From NCBI GenBank assembly GCA_025765615.1, contig JAIVFJ010000060.1:186001-250000 (forward strand): 64,000 bases of DNA. The letters are read 5' to 3'. This document shows, piece after piece, positions 10,216 to 21,800 of the stretch. The DNA comes from Zopfochytrium polystomum. Lineage: Eukaryota > Chytridiomycota > Chytridiomycetes > Chytridiales > Chytridiaceae. A program made the translations under genes and the position numbers. The notes below the pieces were generated by a model that was not told the DNA's origin, searched no databases, and saw only the letters and a program-made list of their open reading frames with translations. The stretch's first letter is position 1; each line of letters begins with the position of its first letter.

Positions 10216-11601
10216 AGATTAGCGGGACTTCGTTGACAAGGTTCCAGAGTTGTGCAGAGAGAGTCAAAAGAGTGCAGAGATCGAGGTCCCATGACCTCAC
10301 GACTCAGGTATCGGAACTTTTTCTAATAGAAACTTCGAAAAATGAGTCCAGTGTGCCACAGGCGGCACGCCTTACTGCAGACCTCACTGGAGGTGCTGGC
10401 TGCGAAGCAGCCAGCAAAGAATTCAAACCAACAAACCTCTATGAGTACGGCTAATGGCCGCAGCAAACAGTATCACGGCCAGCAGCCCGCTGGCTGCGAA
10501 GCAGCAAGCACGCAGTTTCCTTAATACCCAGACCATGCTGAATGCTGCCAACTGTGCTAACGGGTAAAGTGTCCGAAACAAAAGCAAAAAGCGTGACCAT
10601 CTTCACATCGCTGGCACTTACAGCGGTCAGGCCAGCGGCCTGCTGGCTGCCTCGCAGCCAGCAAGCAGCTTCGTACCTCAGATAACCAAGCAGCGGCACT
10701 GCCAACCATCTGGCCAGGCTCTGCGCAGCTCGCTCCTCTTGCGAATGGTGAGAAGCAGTGGCACAGTGCCAGCCTGGCAGTCCTGGCTGGGGTTTCTTTT
10801 TTCTTTTTCCGTTGGCTTCTAAAATTTTATTACTGATGGGGCCGCACGGGGAAGAGGCGTGACACACACACCGCAACTGGGTTAAAAGAAGCGCAGCTTC
10901 TTTATTTTTACGTATTTATCGAACTAAGAGAATGATTCGCAGCCCCTTTCAGTCCAATCCTGTCGGACAGACACTCCCGCCCCCGCGCGCGCGTGCACGC
11001 ACGCACGCGAAAAGGGGGTCGGATCGTCCAGCCATTTGATCGGAAAACCGGAGAGAAGGAAAGGAGGGAAAAAAAAAAAAAAAAAAAAAATTTGTAATAT
11101 CGAGACGGGAATCATGGGTGGATGCAGTCGGAGCCGAAAAGGCTCTCGGGGAGAAGAGCGAAGGGCAATGAGGAACCACTCGACATACAAGGAAAAAAGA
11201 AAACAGGGACAGAAAACTGTAATCGGAGACGTGAGAACAAAGGAAAAAGATTGCTAGCTGCTTCGCCAAGAACCTTTGTTTCCTTGTGGGAAAAAGTATA
11301 GGTAGATCCTGCAAACAAGAAAAGAAACAAAAAAAGAAAAGGAAAGAAACGAATCGAATAATGAACCAAACTAACGCACCAAATGGTAAAGACAGGAAAC
11401 GCAAACGTGGAAAGAAAGTACAAAACCAAGGGAATTAAGAAAAGATGGCAGTGGGTAGAACGGGCAATCTCCTCCTTACAATCCGTCTTGCTTTTCGCCT
11501 TCCACCGCCAAGCCTCGAGGGAGGAAAAAAATAAAGCCGCCGACACGAAAAAAAAAAAAAAGAGGGTCATGGGCGCAGTCTCTACGCTCTGCAAACAATC
11601 T
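10216..11601. other. Non-coding: short hairpin repeats and low complexity
   Basis: No gene is supported. The interval contains three copies of a 9-bp-stem, 3-nt-loop hairpin (listed as a finding) at 10395-10415, 10489-10509 and 10642-10662. It also has a CG-rich alternating tract near 10980-11010, poly(A) of about 20 at 11070-11090 and A/G-rich DNA up to the end of the membrane-protein gene. Long minus-strand frames here are Phe/Leu-rich translations of T/C-rich DNA and are not credible. Confidence 0.5.
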
Positions 11602-13983
11602 TCAGCCTGATATCTCGCCGTGCATCGACCGAACAGGGGAAAGTATCTCGGGTTCCGGCGCCAACGTCGAGGGCGCTGTGTGGGCGTGTCGCACCGTGAT
11701 GGTGGGCACCGGTGCAAGGCCACGGGTCCCGGGAGCGTCGCCGCCCTCGCCAGACATTCGCAACCACGAAGAGGACGACGTCCCCGATGAAGACGCCGAC
11801 GAAGACGACGAGGACGACGAAGTGGTCCCTGACCGGGCCAGCATCGCTCCCAGTCCAGACTGCGGTTGCTGCTGCTGCCTCTGCAGTGGTCCAAGCTCGT
11901 TCTCTTCGTCCGCAACTGCTCCCGTCGCCCTTTCCGTTCCCGTTCGAGAAACCGAGGAAGAAGACAGTTTGGCTGAGCCGTATCGCGCTAGCTGCGCCAG
12001 AGGCGACACCAACTGCACTGGCGCTGTACCCACAATCTCTGCAGACCGGTTCGACGATGCCACCGAAGCCGCGTCTAGTGTGATAGCCGCGCTGGCCCGT
12101 TTGCTTGCCGCACCAGGCGCATCCAACTGACCGTGGCCCCGGGAAACTTCCGACCCTACTGCCGCAGGATTTCCCCCGCCTAACCAGAAAGGCCAAACAC
12201 CTCCAACATTACCACCGCTGCTGGTTCCACCACGCCAAGAGGGACCCCCATAACCAACCGATTCGGCAGAGTGCCCTGAGTGAGCCGAAACCATGCTCTG
12301 CTTCTTTGAGTTGGCGCCATTGTCACCAGAGCTTCCATTGGCACTGCTGCCATTGCTGTATTTATTGCTGCTATTGTTGCTGTATCCGCGTGGGCGCTGT
12401 CGGTGGTGCTCGACAGCCGTCAGTTCAGCGGGGAAGTTTCCCCCGGAAGGCGTCACGGAGATCTGGAAACTTTCGGGAACTGAAGAATAATGAATGGGAC
12501 TTACGGGACTCGACGGCGTTCCGGGTGAACGCTGGCCGCCGAGGAGCGGGTCCTGAAGATGAGGATTCTGCTGGTCAAACTTGCTCTGCTGAAAGCCGGG
12601 TGCATCTGCCCAGAGTGGGCTAGCGATGGAGTGGAGAGGCGGGGGGGAATTTAGGTAAGGGTTGGAGTGTGCAGTTGGACTTATGTCTTCCTCAAGGTTT
12701 GCCCGTGCATGGCCGTACTGGTGATCTCTGCCAACACCATTGGTCCCTGGCATGCTTCGGTTCAATTGACCGCCCGCCGCGGTGCTCCTATCGACGAACT
12801 TTTTCTCACCATCTGCCGAATGCCGATTACGGCGACGATGCAGGGTCACAGCAGCGACAATGACGAGGATGAGGATTACTAAGCCAGCCGCGCTGGCTGT
12901 ACCGTATACGACGGGGCTCTGCGAAGAAGAGCCAACCACCTCGCCTTGAGTCGTGGTAGTGGGTCCCTTCGGTGTGTTGGAAGCGGAGGGGACCGCTTGA
13001 GACGTGGATGGTGTTAATGAGGACGGAGAGTCAGTTGTGCCACGAAGCGCAGTGGTCGTTGGCGGAGCAAGTCCACTTAATGAAGAAGAGGTTGAAACGG
13101 GTGGTGATAGATCGTTGGAGTCATTGCCAGGGCCAGCGCCCGCGCCAGGGTTATTCCCGTTGCCGGCTGGGCCAGGCAGCAAGACACTTCCAGACGAAGA
13201 CGACGAAGGCGCCGAAGGCGACAGAGACGAGGTCGAAGTTGGACTTGGTCGCGGGCTCGAGCCGGAGTTTCCAGTCGACGAAGCCGAAGATGCAGCGGTG
13301 GAGGGGGTGTTTGCGGCGGTGGAAGAGCCCACGGGGGGTGAATCGGGGGAGCCACCATTACCAAGGTCAAGCGATGTGGAAGTGGACTGCTCTGGTGGCG
13401 GGGTTGACGTAGTGAAAGAGATGGGCAGCTCGGAGGGCGATGAAGCTGTTGGCACTGCAGTAACTACCATGGGACTGCGAGACGGGGTTTCGACGTCGGA
13501 GGACGGAGATGCTGTACTCTCTTCACTGGTTGTTGCTGTGTTTGAAGCGTCTGTTGGCAAGAGAGCAGAGGCGGGCTCGGCGTTCCCGTTTGTTGCGCTT
13601 GAACCCACCAAGCCCGGAGCAGACTGGGTCGGTGTGGAAGGGGATGCGCTGATGCCAAGGTCCGAGGTAGAGGTTGAGGCATCGGGGGAGGAGGGGGCAG
13701 GGGAGGAATTCGAATCAGGCGGCGAAGAGGGAGTTGCTGCATCGACCGAGGGAGGTGAGGGCACTGGTGCAAACGATGCAGAAGAAGATGATGGTGGTGG
13801 TGGAGGAGACGGTGACGGTGACGATGACGGTGCTGACGAAGGCGGCGGTGAAGATGTTGTTGTAGATTCCAGAGCAGGCGGAGGAGAAGGAGGAGGGTCG
13901 CCTGACGCCGACGTCGACGCCGACGCCGACGCAGATGATGCCGATGCCGACGCGGGGGATGGAGATGGCGGTGGCGACGACAT
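11602..13983 (-). CDS. Ser/Pro/Thr-rich single-pass membrane protein
   Basis: A single-exon frame of 793 residues from ATG 13981-13983 (MSSPPPSPSPASASAS). Residues 1 to about 355 are almost wholly Ser, Pro, Thr and Ala, as in O-mannosylated fungal surface proteins. One hydrophobic segment (SAAGLVILILVIVAAVTL, about residues 360-380) is followed by the basic stop-transfer HRRRNRH. The remaining 400 or so residues are a Ser/Gly/Asn-rich tail with a short polyglutamine (about 725) and poly-Ser near the end. This layout resembles Wsc/Mid2-type cell-wall stress sensors, but no WSC cysteine domain is present, so that is analogy only. The frame stays open upstream to 14316; a start at 14166 would add a signal-peptide-like segment (see findings). 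The chosen start lacks a signal peptide. Confidence 0.65.
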   Translation of the reverse strand: MSSPPPSPSPASASASSASASASTSASGDPPPSPPPALESTTTSSPPPSSAPSSSPSPSPPPPPSSSSASFAPVPSPPSVDAATPSSPPDSNSSPAPSSPDASTSTSDLGISASPSTPTQSAPGLVGSSATNGNAEPASALLPTDASNTATTSEESTASPSSDVETPSRSPMVVTAVPTASSPSELPISFTTSTPPPEQSTSTSLDLGNGGSPDSPPVGSSTAANTPSTAASSASSTGNSGSSPRPSPTSTSSLSPSAPSSSSSGSVLLPGPAGNGNNPGAGAGPGNDSNDLSPPVSTSSSLSGLAPPTTTALRGTTDSPSSLTPSTSQAVPSASNTPKGPTTTTQGEVVGSSSQSPVVYGTASAAGLVILILVIVAAVTLHRRRNRHSADGEKKFVDRSTAAGGQLNRSMPGTNGVGRDHQYGHARANLEEDISPTAHSNPYLNSPPPLHSIASPLWADAPGFQQSKFDQQNPHLQDPLLGGQRSPGTPSSPVSPIHYSSVPESFQISVTPSGGNFPAELTAVEHHRQRPRGYSNNSSNKYSNGSSANGSSGDNGANSKKQSMVSAHSGHSAESVGYGGPSWRGGTSSGGNVGGVWPFWLGGGNPAAVGSEVSRGHGQLDAPGAASKRASAAITLDAASVASSNRSAEIVGTAPVQLVSPLAQLARYGSAKLSSSSVSRTGTERATGAVADEENELGPLQRQQQQPQSGLGAMLARSGTTSSSSSSSSASSSGTSSSSWLRMSGEGGDAPGTRGLAPVPTITVRHAHTAPSTLAPEPEILSPVRSMHGEISG

Positions 13984-14066
13984 TGTGGGCGGCAACCAAT
14001 CAAAGTGTCGGCGGGTGAACGGCGGCGGCTGCGGGCGGCGCACAACGGAGGACGTGTCTTTCCTTG

Positions 14067-14091
14067 TTTTTTTTTTTTTTTTTTTTTTTTT
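14067..14091. repeat. Poly(T) tract of about 25
   Basis: A homopolymer just upstream of the membrane-protein gene; on that gene's strand it is poly(A). If translated through, it gives the poly-lysine of the alternative N-terminus. Confidence 0.9.
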
Positions 14092-14314
14092 CCTCTCAGC
14101 AAAAAGAAGGAAAAGAAAGAGAAATAAGAAAAGAAGAGAAAGAAAGAGAAAGCCCAATTTCCTCATTTGGCCAAAGCCTTTTGCTGGTTTTTTTCTTTTA
14201 AGAACTTGTGCTCCTTTTTTGGTGGTCCTGCCCTGTCTAAATTCTGTCTCTGCGTGCATTCGGTACTTGGTCGACGCATGTGCCAGCCTCCTCCTCCTAT
14301 TGCGTTTTTTTGCC

Positions 14315-14317
<3 letters not shown>

Positions 14318-14393
<76 letters not shown>

Positions 14394-14403
14394 TCTCTCT
14401 CTT
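14318..14403. repeat. (CT)n microsatellite
   Basis: About 85 bp of nearly pure CT dinucleotides with one GT interruption, in the upstream region of the membrane-protein gene. Confidence 0.95.
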
Positions 14404-16487
14404 TCAGATGAGACAAGGATCAATTTTCAAAAAAAAAAAATTTTTTTGATTCCCGATCAACATTTTGGACCAAAATTTAAGTTTTGGGCCGTTTGGTAGA
14501 CAAAAACCGTTATGACCCACTCACGAAATGCCCAGCTGTGGAGGGTTCAAAAATTTATAAATCTTCAACCAGCAGTGATGCCCATCTGGCAATGGTTTCA
14601 TGGTGCCTGCAAATGACTGCGCTTAGCTTGTGCCAGCAATATCCCAGTTTCTGTGCCAAATTTCAACTAATTGCGGTTTAACGAGGAAAATTTAATGCCA
14701 TGGGACAAGCGTGAAAGAAGTAGGCAAGAAACTCTACAATATAGGCTATGAATTCACCAGAGGTCACTTGCAATATGTTTAATAATTTAAGTTTTTGTGC
14801 TACACTGTCGCAGACGCATCTCATCAGCAGATTCATAGTTACCAGGAAATGGAGCAGGCACCCTGCCTGTATTCTTGGTCGTGGTCATCACCTTTATCAG
14901 GGTCATTGATGTGCTTGTCTATAGTCACTGTGGACGCAAGCTGAGCATGCAAAAAGTAGCACCATGTTCGAGCACGGGCCGGCAGCACACGCCAGCATTA
15001 CAGCATTGGCGTGACCTTGCAGACCGGTGAAGTCATCCTCTCCCTTCCCCATTGTAACAGCGAGCACGGACGGAGAGGGCACCTGCAAGCCGCAATAGCA
15101 GTAATTACCATCGCATGTCGGGCTCCGACACTGAAGATGATGTCTCGCAGCGAGAATGTTTTGGGGCAAGGATTGTGGACAACTGAGTCTGCGAACTTCG
15201 CATTCTGTCAATGAAATCAAAGTTGTCTCTTTGTCCTTTGGTCTGTGGCCCCTCTTTGTGCAAACACTTGCTCAAAATTCTAATATGCCCCTCCTGGGAG
15301 AAGCAGCCTCATAAATAGCTTCCACCCCCATACCTCCAATGAATGCCATCTCTAGGAAATTGGACTGCTTTAACAGCAAATTGACTTGCACCCTATGATT
15401 CTCCCACCGGCCACTCCTTCCCCCTCTTGCTGACCCTTCGATGCGGACCCCTCGGACAAGTCCTTGGTTCAAACCTTTCGCTCACTTCGCTTTGCAGCCT
15501 TGACCCTTCTACCTTCTTGCAATGCCACCTTCACTCACGATGTTGCCTTCTACACTGCAACTTCAACAGGGCGGACACAGTAAATGCACTATACAATTCT
15601 TGGTCTGGAGTCTGGGCATTGTATGTTCAGATGTTATAGCGCACCGTGTGCTAAGTGCTGGGGCGTTTGAATCCCCGCTGATTATCATCGATGAAGAAAC
15701 CACGACGCAGAATCGCGTATTAATCATCAAAACGTGGCAAATACAAATGCCTTGTTCAAAAAACAGCTTGAATTTTTTTTTGGGAAAAAATGTTATGCAG
15801 CTGAGAGTAGTCAAAAAGGGTGCCCAATCCAAACTCGCCCAGTGCTGGAAATGGAAAAATTGGGCAGTCTGTTTGGCGAGCAGTCTGTGAACGTCGTCTG
15901 CCTATCTCCTACGTGACAAAAAGGGAAAAAATTCGGATGCACTGCCTCCTTGTGGCAGCTTTGGGTTGAAACCTCGTTGAATGTACTTATAAGATTTTTG
16001 CATCAAATCTAGCTGGAGTGTCCAGCAGCGGTGGAACTGCCAGCCGTTGGACGCAGTCATCACGACAACCATATAACGGAATGGTGGCAGCGCTCGCCTA
16101 AGTAGAATCAATACTACCGCCAATCATCCAGTCCACTATTCCACTATTTTCTTAAAGGAGACAGGTCACTGCAACACATCCTCGCGCTCTAAGGGCAGTT
16201 GGATAACTTTCCACGTCCGCAGGTGTACACTCTTGTGGGCAATCTATCACTGGTGCCCTTGCGCATGAGCGGAGCGTCAGAATTTTAGGAGGGAGCAAAT
16301 TGTGAATACGTGGTCGTTGGCGTCTTTGTGGAAACACATCCACAAAGTGTACAGTTGTGTTTTCAGGAAAATCCATTCGTTTAGATCCTTTGCTCTGGTA
16401 GGATTTAAAAATACATAGGAATAAGACAATAATTTCAGAGTTTTTTGAGCGCCTTTTTCCTTGATACGGTGCCATCACCTCGCACAG
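14404..16487. other. Intergenic, no gene recognised
   Basis: About 2 kb without a credible coding frame. Short frames on both strands show no domains. A B-box-like TTTGAATCC occurs near 15671 but no cloverleaf can be drawn around it. Confidence 0.45.
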
Positions 16488-16569
16488 GATGATAATGCCT
16501 TGTCATATTGAACTGCGGACTACTTGCTCAGTATTCAGCTTTCTTAACCCACTGAGCTAATTTATCACC
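16488..16569 (-). other. tRNA-like sequence (pseudo-tRNA)
   Basis: On the minus strand an 82-nt segment begins GGTGATAA and ends TTATCATCC, which can pair as an acceptor stem with one G-T. It has a good A-box (TTAGCTCAGTGGGTTAAG) and a passable B-box (GCAGTTCAATATGA). The D-stem and anticodon stem do not pair cleanly, so no anticodon is assigned. It is probably a decayed tRNA or the head of a SINE. Confidence 0.4.
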
Positions 16570-16649
16570 TTGAGTCCAACACAATGCCTTTTTTTCATTA
16601 TTTGATTTGATATGTTTCAAACGCCTGCCTGTGTTGTTGGACCCAGTGT

Positions 16650-16800
16650 CCCAGCCTGCGCCACGCAGTGCGCACCGCACGGCCCAGGCCTCACAGGAAG
16701 AGGCCAATTATGAACTAGAATATGTGCACCACTTGCTGTTACAGTAGGAAAGCTAAGGCACCTCCACAGACTTTCTCAAAAGCCACACGCTCTTGGCTCA
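16650..16800. repeat. Interspersed repeat family D, copy 1
   Basis: The block around GGCCCAGGCCTCACAGGAAG through AACTAGAATATGTG, TGTTACAGTAGG and CTCCACAGACTT recurs with scattered mismatches at 23980-24120. In both places the neighbouring sequence contains ATATCCCTAAA-type motifs, so the two repeats may travel together. No coding content. Confidence 0.6.
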
Positions 16801-16911
16801 AATCTGGGCAAACGCGTAGTCCAACATCGTCGGGCGTTTGAACGAGGAAAATGAGCGTTTTTTGGCTGAACTGGCGTCAACTCAAATTCTTATATGAGAA
16901 ATTACTAATTA

Positions 16912-17158
16912 CAGCGGTATCCCTAAAACTTTGGGGAACCAACTTGATTTCAAGTTGATTTCGAGTTGGTTTCAAGTCGAAATCAAGTCCGCAGCAAAGG
17001 GCCAGAGACTGACTTGTTTAGCTGGCCACTTGTCCATCAGCCTTCCTCCTGCGATGTTGTTTGTCTGCCTGTCTCTGGGCCAGTCCTCTGTGACTTGATT
17101 CTGACTTGAAATCAAATTGAAATCAAGTTGGTTCCCCAAAGTTTTAGGGATATGGCTG
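16912..17158. mobile_element. MITE, mariner-type (TA target)
   Basis: A 247-bp element starts CAGCGGTATCCCTAAAAC and ends in the near-exact reverse complement, GGGATATGGCTG, flanked by TA on both sides (16910-16911 and 17159-17160). The inverted termini run for roughly 60 bp with few mismatches; about 40 bp (TATCCCTAAAACTTTGGGGA and beyond) are essentially identical. There is no coding capacity. TA flanks and CAG ends fit a non-autonomous Tc1/mariner derivative. A partial relative (ATATCCCTAAAG) is visible near 23878. Confidence 0.85.
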
Positions 17159-18807
17159 TAAAAAGAATTTTGAATAAACAGAATCATTTGCACAAAAAGC
17201 GATATCACTGCAAAAGTTCAAGGATTGCGGTCTACAGTCAGACTGTCTCCTTTAATTGCTTTTTTGATTGTTGGGCGTTCAGTGCAAAAATTGAATGTGA
17301 CAGTTCACTTAAAAAATTTTTTTTACTTAGAATATGTATAGCAGGGTAGTATGCTATATTGTTGTTTGCATCTGGCTGTCCCGCTGCAGCTGGAACAGGT
17401 GCTTTTCTTGGGCTTTAATCCCGAAAGACGAGAGTCACGTGGAAGTTGACTGTTGAATGATTCAAGACAGGACAACTGGGTAAATCTGCAGAGAATTGGC
17501 AGTGAAACGAGTTTTAGAATACATTCTTTTTTACTCATGAAAAACAAGCATAAGGAACAGGTGGAAGTTACAATACGCAAATAGGGTCTAACTACAATAG
17601 AATCGGGTCGAACTTTGGCCGAATCTGGATTTGATTTGGAAAATTCAAGGTTGCGGCAGGGAATTTCTGGATTTGAGGTCGATTCATAGCCGAATTTGGG
17701 AAGAATCAAATGAAATTCGGCAAATTACTATAGATGAGCTTGATCCCGTTCGATTTGATACTCTGAAAGCAGTCCGACTAGGACCGACTTTTTTGACCTT
17801 GTGGCTCATTTGATTGGATTTTCCGAATGGAATCAAATCAAATTCGCATCATAATTCGACCCGTGCCCTTTTTATGCAAAAACCCATCGAGTGCTTTTAG
17901 AATAAATCCACATACATATGATTCATCCTCGCATTTGCCATTTCCCCACGCAAGTCCCGCTCCTTTATCTTTGTTCTCCCATCTTTATCCGCACTACCTT
18001 TTCCCCCTTTTGTTAGTATGAGTCTGTCCCACAATTAGCAAGAAGCTTGGTTTGTATCTCGCAGTCATCCCACTATCCATTCAGTCCATCGTGCATTTTT
18101 CGTTCTCTTGGGGGGGGGTGAGGAGTCGGTGACCCTCAGCCCCCACACTCATTTCCTCTTTTTTCTGCCTTCACCCCGGTAAGAACAATAGCGAAAGGGC
18201 GAAAAGCTGGAGGAAGAAGGTAAGGAACGGAATGGAAGAAGGGAGAGAAGGGAAGAAGGAAAAAGTGGGGGAAAGAGAGCTAATCGGAAAAACAGGCTTG
18301 ATGTTGCTGTAGTGATAAAGTGATAAAAGTAAGGAAGGAGGAGAGTAAGGAAGTTACCAAACTCAAAGCCAGGTTGTTGTTTGTTTGAGAGAAAAAGAGA
18401 CGTGCTAGTCGTGCAAACCCTAACCCTGTCGGATACGAGCGGTACTATGCTCATCGAGGGCGAAGTAAGAGACAGAGTGTGTGCGTGTGAGACAGAAAGA
18501 TAGAGACAGAGACAGAGGAGAGAGAGACAGAGACATGAGAGAAGAAAGAAACTCAATAAGATTCAAAGTGGAAAGCCCCAAAAATGCGCTCAAGGAGGAT
18601 AATATCGCGCTTTTCCGTTTGGTTTTTCTTTCCCCTGTTTCGAACGCCCAGAAAAAGGAGGGAGGACAGGAGGCGACAATAAAAGCTAGTTTGTGCGCGC
18701 AACCGGCGAAATCCGGAAAAGAAGAAGAAGAAGAAGAAGAGAAGAAGAGGAGAAGAGGAAAGGGAGGACAGGTTGGGTGGGCCCTTGTCCATGCCTCTCG
18801 CCATTCT
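17159..18807. other. Intergenic, no gene recognised
   Basis: About 1.6 kb lying downstream of the zinc-finger gene. It contains AAATTTGATTC-like repeats near 17620-17850, a G9 run at 18110, GA-rich DNA from 18180 and a GAA/AAG run near 18719-18745. Nothing coding is supported. Confidence 0.5.
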
Positions 18808-21800
18808 TCAGCTCATATCCTCTGGAAATCCATCACCACCGCTCCCATGGCCGAGGACAAAAGCCAACCCAGAGTCCGACGAGGACGACTCCATGGAGCC
18901 GGGATAGGTGGGCGCGGGATAGTTGGCCAAGACTTTGTTCGACAGCTCCAGCAGCCGGATCTTTTGGCTGCATGTCGTCTCCTTTGTCGGGTCGGTCGAG
19001 CGAAGATGGCGGCGCAGCGCATCCAGGCGCGCAAAGCCCTTGCCGCAGGCTGCACAGCGGTGCGGTTTGCCGCCCCTTTTTGAGAGCATTGAGAGTTAGT
19101 TTCTTTTTCGTTCTTCATTTTTCCGCCCGCCGTAAACAAAGGGAGCCCGCTCCACAAGAGCAACACCATCCCCTTCTGCCTTCTTCTTTCTGGAACTTCG
19201 CACAAGCACTAACTTACCCGTGAAGCTTCTCATGCCTCTTCAGGTCGTGCCGACGGCAGAACGCCATGGGGCAGTGATCACAAGCATACGGGCGCTCCCC
19301 AGTGTGCGATCGGTAGTGTGACTTTAAATTGTACGGTCTTGTAAATTCTTTTGTTTGGTTGGTTTGTAGGAGTTCAAGATGAACTGCGTGGTTAGAAAAA
19401 GAGTCATGGCGGCGGGATCGACCGGCAGAACAGAGAAAAACAAACTGAACTCTTTCCGCAATCTGGGAAGGGACAAAGGTACAGCATCGGCTTTGCAGCG
19501 TTTTCCTTTCCGCTCAGCTTGCCATCGCCCGCGTCGTCGTCTTCGATCACATCTACGTCGACATCCAGCGACTCTGGTTCTAACTTTATCACGCCTTGCT
19601 GTGCAAGCCACGGTTCTGCTTCCGTATTGGCCTCTCGAGCTTTGCCGGAAGCTCGCCCGAGAATTAGCGAGCTCCCCGAGTCGGCAGAACCGTGTTGCTT
19701 GCCAGTGGCTTTGGGGTTTGGATGTAGTGGCCCAGACGCTGTTGACGGCTTTTGCTGGTGTTGTTGCGACGCAGCCCACAGTCGGGACGCTGCGAGCAGC
19801 TCCTGGTTCTGACGCATAAGCATTTCGTTCTGCCTCTGCAGTTCTTCCATTGTCAGCCTTGAAGCGGCCGAGGGCTGTGCACTGGAGGCTGACGAGTTCA
19901 ATGAAGAAGAACTTGAATAAACGGAGGATGACCCAGCAGAGGATGACGAAGGGGCGGTCGACATGAGAGGGGATGGTGGGAGGGATGTGATCAGGGTGGC
20001 ATCTGAAGGGGACGTGGAGAGGGCAAGGGGAAGACGAAACCCTGGTGGCGCTGCTTTGGTTGATGAAGCGCCGACGGGATGGTGCTGCTGGTGCTGCGGC
20101 TGCTTCTGCTGCAAGACGATCGGTCCCGCATCGCTCATGCTTCTCAGCAGGATTGCTTCGAGATCCTCGTCAGACATTGTCGCAAAGCGATCGATGGAGG
20201 GAGTAGCCGTTATTGCGGCGTTATGCCCAGAGGCGGCGGTGGCGGCGGCGGCGGCGGCGGCGGATGCGGCGAACGGCGAGCTGGCGGCCAGTAGAGCGGC
20301 GGGAAAGTCTGCGAAGAACTGGCTCTGCATTTCCTCGACCGACATCATTGGCGACGACGACGGCGAGGGGATGGCATGGATGAGCGGCGAGCTGATTTGC
20401 TGGATCGAGTAGGCGGAGCCTGCGGAGCGCGGAAGAGTAGAAGAGAGGGAAAAGGTAAATCGCAAAGACATATCACGTTTTGGTTGGGGGAGGGGTTGTT
20501 TTTGTTTTTTTTTTTTTTTGATTTTTTGGGTTTGATTTTGATTTGATTCGCAGTTGACGTGAGCGCAGAGGTGAGTTTTAGGCAGGGATTTTCCGTAAGG
20601 AGAGGGAGCAAGAAAAATTTTAATTTGCAGTCAGCAAGATGTCGAACAGGAGGGGGGCACTGGCGGAAGCGACTTTCATCCGGGACTTCCGGAGGTAATG
20701 GGGAAAGTCGCAAGACACACACATGGGCGTGAGAGATCGCGAATGAGTGCCCGCTCGCTCTATCTATCTATCTCTCTCTCTCTCTCTCACTCTCTCACTC
20801 TCTCTCTCTCTCTGTCCCTCTCCGCCTCCTCAGAACACAAGAACGAGGGCCAAAGTGGCCAAACTCGCAAACAGGACGTCGTTATGGACGAGGAGGGCGG
20901 ATGGGTAGCAGAGAGAGAAGAGAGAGAAAGGGAGACGGGGGACAAAGGAACAGAGAGAGAGAAAAGCAGAACAAAAAGGAGGGAAAGAACGGGGGACACT
21001 CACTGGAGCCAGAAAGATAACCGTCGTCCTCCCCGCCCGAGAGTTCCAGGTCGCTCAGCCCGATCGACGAGGACGGAGACTCAGGCGGTCTCGATCCGCT
21101 CCTGTCACGGCGCCGCCGCGGCACGTTGAGGTGGCGCGTCATGGTCCCCGACGCAGCAGCGGCGGTCGAAACGACACCCAGCCCAAGAAACCCTGGACCG
21201 CCCCTCCCGACAACGTCCACAGCGTCCGACATAGACCCTCCCCTCCGGGGAAGCGTCGGAGGAATGATGTTGAAGTCGGGCGGACAAAAGGGCGACGCCT
21301 CAAGAGACGACGACGACGACGACGAGGACGAGCTGGCCAACGGGGCGGGAGGGGCGGACGCGCGGTTGCGCGGCAGAGTGCCGAACCCAAAGTTGGGCAA
21401 CGCGCCCATGTCGGCAAAGCTACTGCTGCTTCCTCCGCCGCCGCCGCCCATCGTGGCACTGTTCAGGCCATCGATGCCGCCACCGCCGACAGTTCCTCTT
21501 CCTCCAACTCCGAGTCCATCTTCAACTCCAAGCGGACTTTCCTGCGGCTGAGACTGAAACTGGTGAAGTGGCGCTTGCATCTGCTGCACAAAAGAAGATT
21601 GGAATGTTTGGGACGGGTCCGACGGAGCCGTTTCTGGCGCGTACATCGGCAGCAGCCCCATGGCTGTAATCATTTGCTGCTGGTGTTGTAGCTGATGCTG
21701 AGGGTGGAATTGTTGAAAATGGCTTGGAAAATGCATCTGCTGGTAGCCAAACGGAGGGGCAGGCCCAGAGGAGGAGGATGGCGGGAGAGAAGGGGGAGGC

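Noticed and set aside
13004..14449. 481-codon plus-strand frame rich in Asp, Glu, Gly and Val
   Set aside because: It is the mirror of the Ser/Pro/Thr/Ala codons of the membrane-protein gene on the other strand and ends in translated CT repeat.
14403..14500. SDETRINF-like translation resembling a Tc1 motif
   Set aside because: Only eight residues match and the continuation does not resemble a transposase; likely chance.
15640..15700. Possible tRNA around GGGGCGTTTGAATCCCC
   Set aside because: A T-arm-like stem is visible but acceptor, D and anticodon stems cannot be formed.
18416..18428. AACCCTAACCCT telomere-like repeat
   Set aside because: Only two units in a unique context; not evidence of a chromosome end or interstitial telomere array.
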